Assembly: GCA_020444775.1 (NCBI GenBank)
Contig: JAGRHX010000142.1
Location: 1-6,461, forward strand
Direction of reading: 5' to 3'
Origin: Gammaproteobacteria bacterium
GTDB taxonomy: Bacteria; Pseudomonadota; Gammaproteobacteria; HK1
Length of the DNA: 6,461 bases
Below, one piece after another: positions 5,389 to 6,461 of this stretch (position 1 is its first letter; each line of letters begins with the position of its first letter). The position numbers and the translations under genes are program-made. The notes below the pieces were generated by a model. That model was not told the origin of the DNA. It ran no database searches and saw only the letters and a program-made list of their open reading frames with translations.

Positions 5389-6461
5389 ATGGTGAGATAT
5401 CTGAAACGCGGTAAGGATGCAGCCGAGGTGGCACTGGACGATGCCCGGGTACGCGCGACGGTCGAGCAGATCCTCGCTGACATAGAGGCCCGTGGCGACG
5501 TGGCCATTCGCGAGCTTTCCAAGCGTTTCGACAGCTGGGAGCCGCAGCGCTTCGCACTCAGCGAACCCGAGATCGAGGCAGCCCTGTCGCGGGTTTCCAA
5601 GCGCGATCTCGACGACATCCGCTTCGCCCAGACCCAGATCCGCAATTTCGCCACCCGACAACGCGAGTCGCTGCGTGACATCGAGGTCGAAACCATGCCC
5701 GGGGTGGTGCTGGGGCACAAGAACATCCCGGTCGACTCGGTCGGTTGCTACGTGCCGGGTGGCAAGTACCCGATGGTGGCCTCGGCGCACATGAGCGTGG
5801 TCACCGCCAAGGTTGCCGGTGTCAAACGTATCGTCGCATCGGCGCCGCCACACGAAGGCGGACCACATCCGGCCATCGTCGCAGCCATGCACCTCGGTGG
5901 CGCGGACGAGATCCTGGTGCTGGGTGGCATCCAGGCGGTGGGCGCCATGGCGCTCGGCACTGAATCCGTTGCCGCGGTGGACATGCTGGTCGGGCCGGGC
6001 AACATGTTCGTGGCCGAAGCCAAGCGCCAGCTGTTCGGACGGGTCGGAATAGACCTGTTCGCCGGCCCCACCGAGACCCTGGTGATCGCCGACGACAGCG
6101 TCGATGCCGAGATGTGCGCCACCGATCTGCTCGGTCAGGCCGAGCACGGACCCACCTCACCCGCGGTGCTGCTGACCAACTCCGAGACGCTCGCCCGCGC
6201 AACCCTGGACGAGATCGAGCGTTTGCTGCAGGTGTTGCCGACCGCGGAAGTCGCGCGCCAGGCCTGGACCGACTACGGCGCGGTGATCGTCTGCGACTCA
6301 CTCGAGGAGATGCGCGAGCAGGCCGACCAGCTGGCCTTCGAGCACGTGCAGGTGATGACCGAAGACCCCGACTACTTCTTGCACAACATGAGCAACTACG
6401 GTGCGCTGTTCCTCGGTCCGCGCACCAACGTGTCCTACGGCGACAAGGTGATCGGCACCAA
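5389..6461 (+). CDS. Histidinol dehydrogenase family protein, HpsN-like, C-terminus missing
   Basis: The first 357 residues of a HisD-fold, zinc-dependent NAD dehydrogenase are present; family members have about 430, so the end lies beyond the window. Such enzymes oxidise a primary alcohol through the aldehyde to a carboxylate, using two NAD. Seen: [10 protein letters not shown] (119-128), VGPGN (201-205), [11 protein letters not shown] (225-235), GQAEHG (249-254) with zinc ligands Q250 and H253, the catalytic pair E318-H319 in AFEHV, and the third zinc ligand D352 in YGDKVIGT. The N-terminus MVRYLKRG, the [23 protein letters not shown] segment, AGPTE instead of AGPSE, and YGDK instead of the AGDY of biosynthetic HisD all resemble HpsN, the (R)-2,3-dihydroxypropane-1-sulfonate dehydrogenase. 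No other his gene is nearby, and SDR2 is divergent. A catabolic role is likely, but the substrate may be another small alcohol. In-frame ATGs at 5287 and 5296 could add 34 or 31 residues. Confidence 0.88.
   Translation, partial: MVRYLKRGKDAAEVALDDARVRATVEQILADIEARGDVAIRELSKRFDSWEPQRFALSEPEIEAALSRVSKRDLDDIRFAQTQIRNFATRQRESLRDIEVETMPGVVLGHKNIPVDSVGCYVPGGKYPMVASAHMSVVTAKVAGVKRIVASAPPHEGGPHPAIVAAMHLGGADEILVLGGIQAVGAMALGTESVAAVDMLVGPGNMFVAEAKRQLFGRVGIDLFAGPTETLVIADDSVDAEMCATDLLGQAEHGPTSPAVLLTNSETLARATLDEIERLLQVLPTAEVARQAWTDYGAVIVCDSLEEMREQADQLAFEHVQVMTEDPDYFLHNMSNYGALFLGPRTNVSYGDKVIGT

Noticed and set aside
5138..5557. N-terminal extension of SDR2 by about 140 residues
   Set aside because: It lacks SDR similarity, runs antisense into the HisD-like gene, and the ATG at 5137 has a perfect AGGAGG.

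Overview
The window is GC-rich bacterial chromosomal DNA, densely packed with protein genes and with no RNA gene, insertion sequence, CRISPR array or phage gene that I can see. A gene closely matching RluE (23S rRNA pseudouridine synthase), together with strong AGGAGG-type ribosome binding sites, suggests a high-GC proteobacterium, most likely a gammaproteobacterium. The genus cannot be fixed from this sequence. There are seven protein genes; the first and last run off the window edges.

Layout. Positions 1-543 (minus) hold the N-terminal part of a D-amino-acid-oxidase-type FAD oxidoreductase. It is divergent from an M20D amidohydrolase at 717-2066 (plus). The 173-bp gap between them carries a tandem 11-bp repeat and a 16-bp palindrome. 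On the plus strand there follow rluE (2088-2726), a glutathione-S-transferase-like protein (2828-3433) and a short-chain dehydrogenase, SDR1 (3500-4306, TTG start). A second short-chain dehydrogenase, SDR2 (4349-5137, minus), converges on SDR1, with a perfect 9-bp-stem hairpin between their ends. A 251-bp divergent gap follows, with GTCGATCC repeats and an operator-like palindrome. The last gene, at 5389-6461 (plus), is a histidinol-dehydrogenase-family protein whose C-terminus lies outside the window. It looks like the catabolic HpsN (sulfopropanediol dehydrogenase) branch rather than biosynthetic HisD.

How the genes may work together. Apart from rluE, which is housekeeping, the contents look catabolic: an amidohydrolase that would release an acid or amine, an FAD amine or amino acid oxidase, a GST, two NAD-type SDRs and a HisD-like four-electron dehydrogenase. 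SDR2 and the HisD-like gene share a divergent control region, so co-regulated oxidation of a small polyol, hydroxy-sulfonate or similar alcohol is the best-supported hypothesis. The substrate is not determined by the sequence. I see no clearly new defence, mobile or RNA system. The most interesting points are the HisD paralogue with its SDR neighbours and the structured control regions of the two divergent gene pairs.
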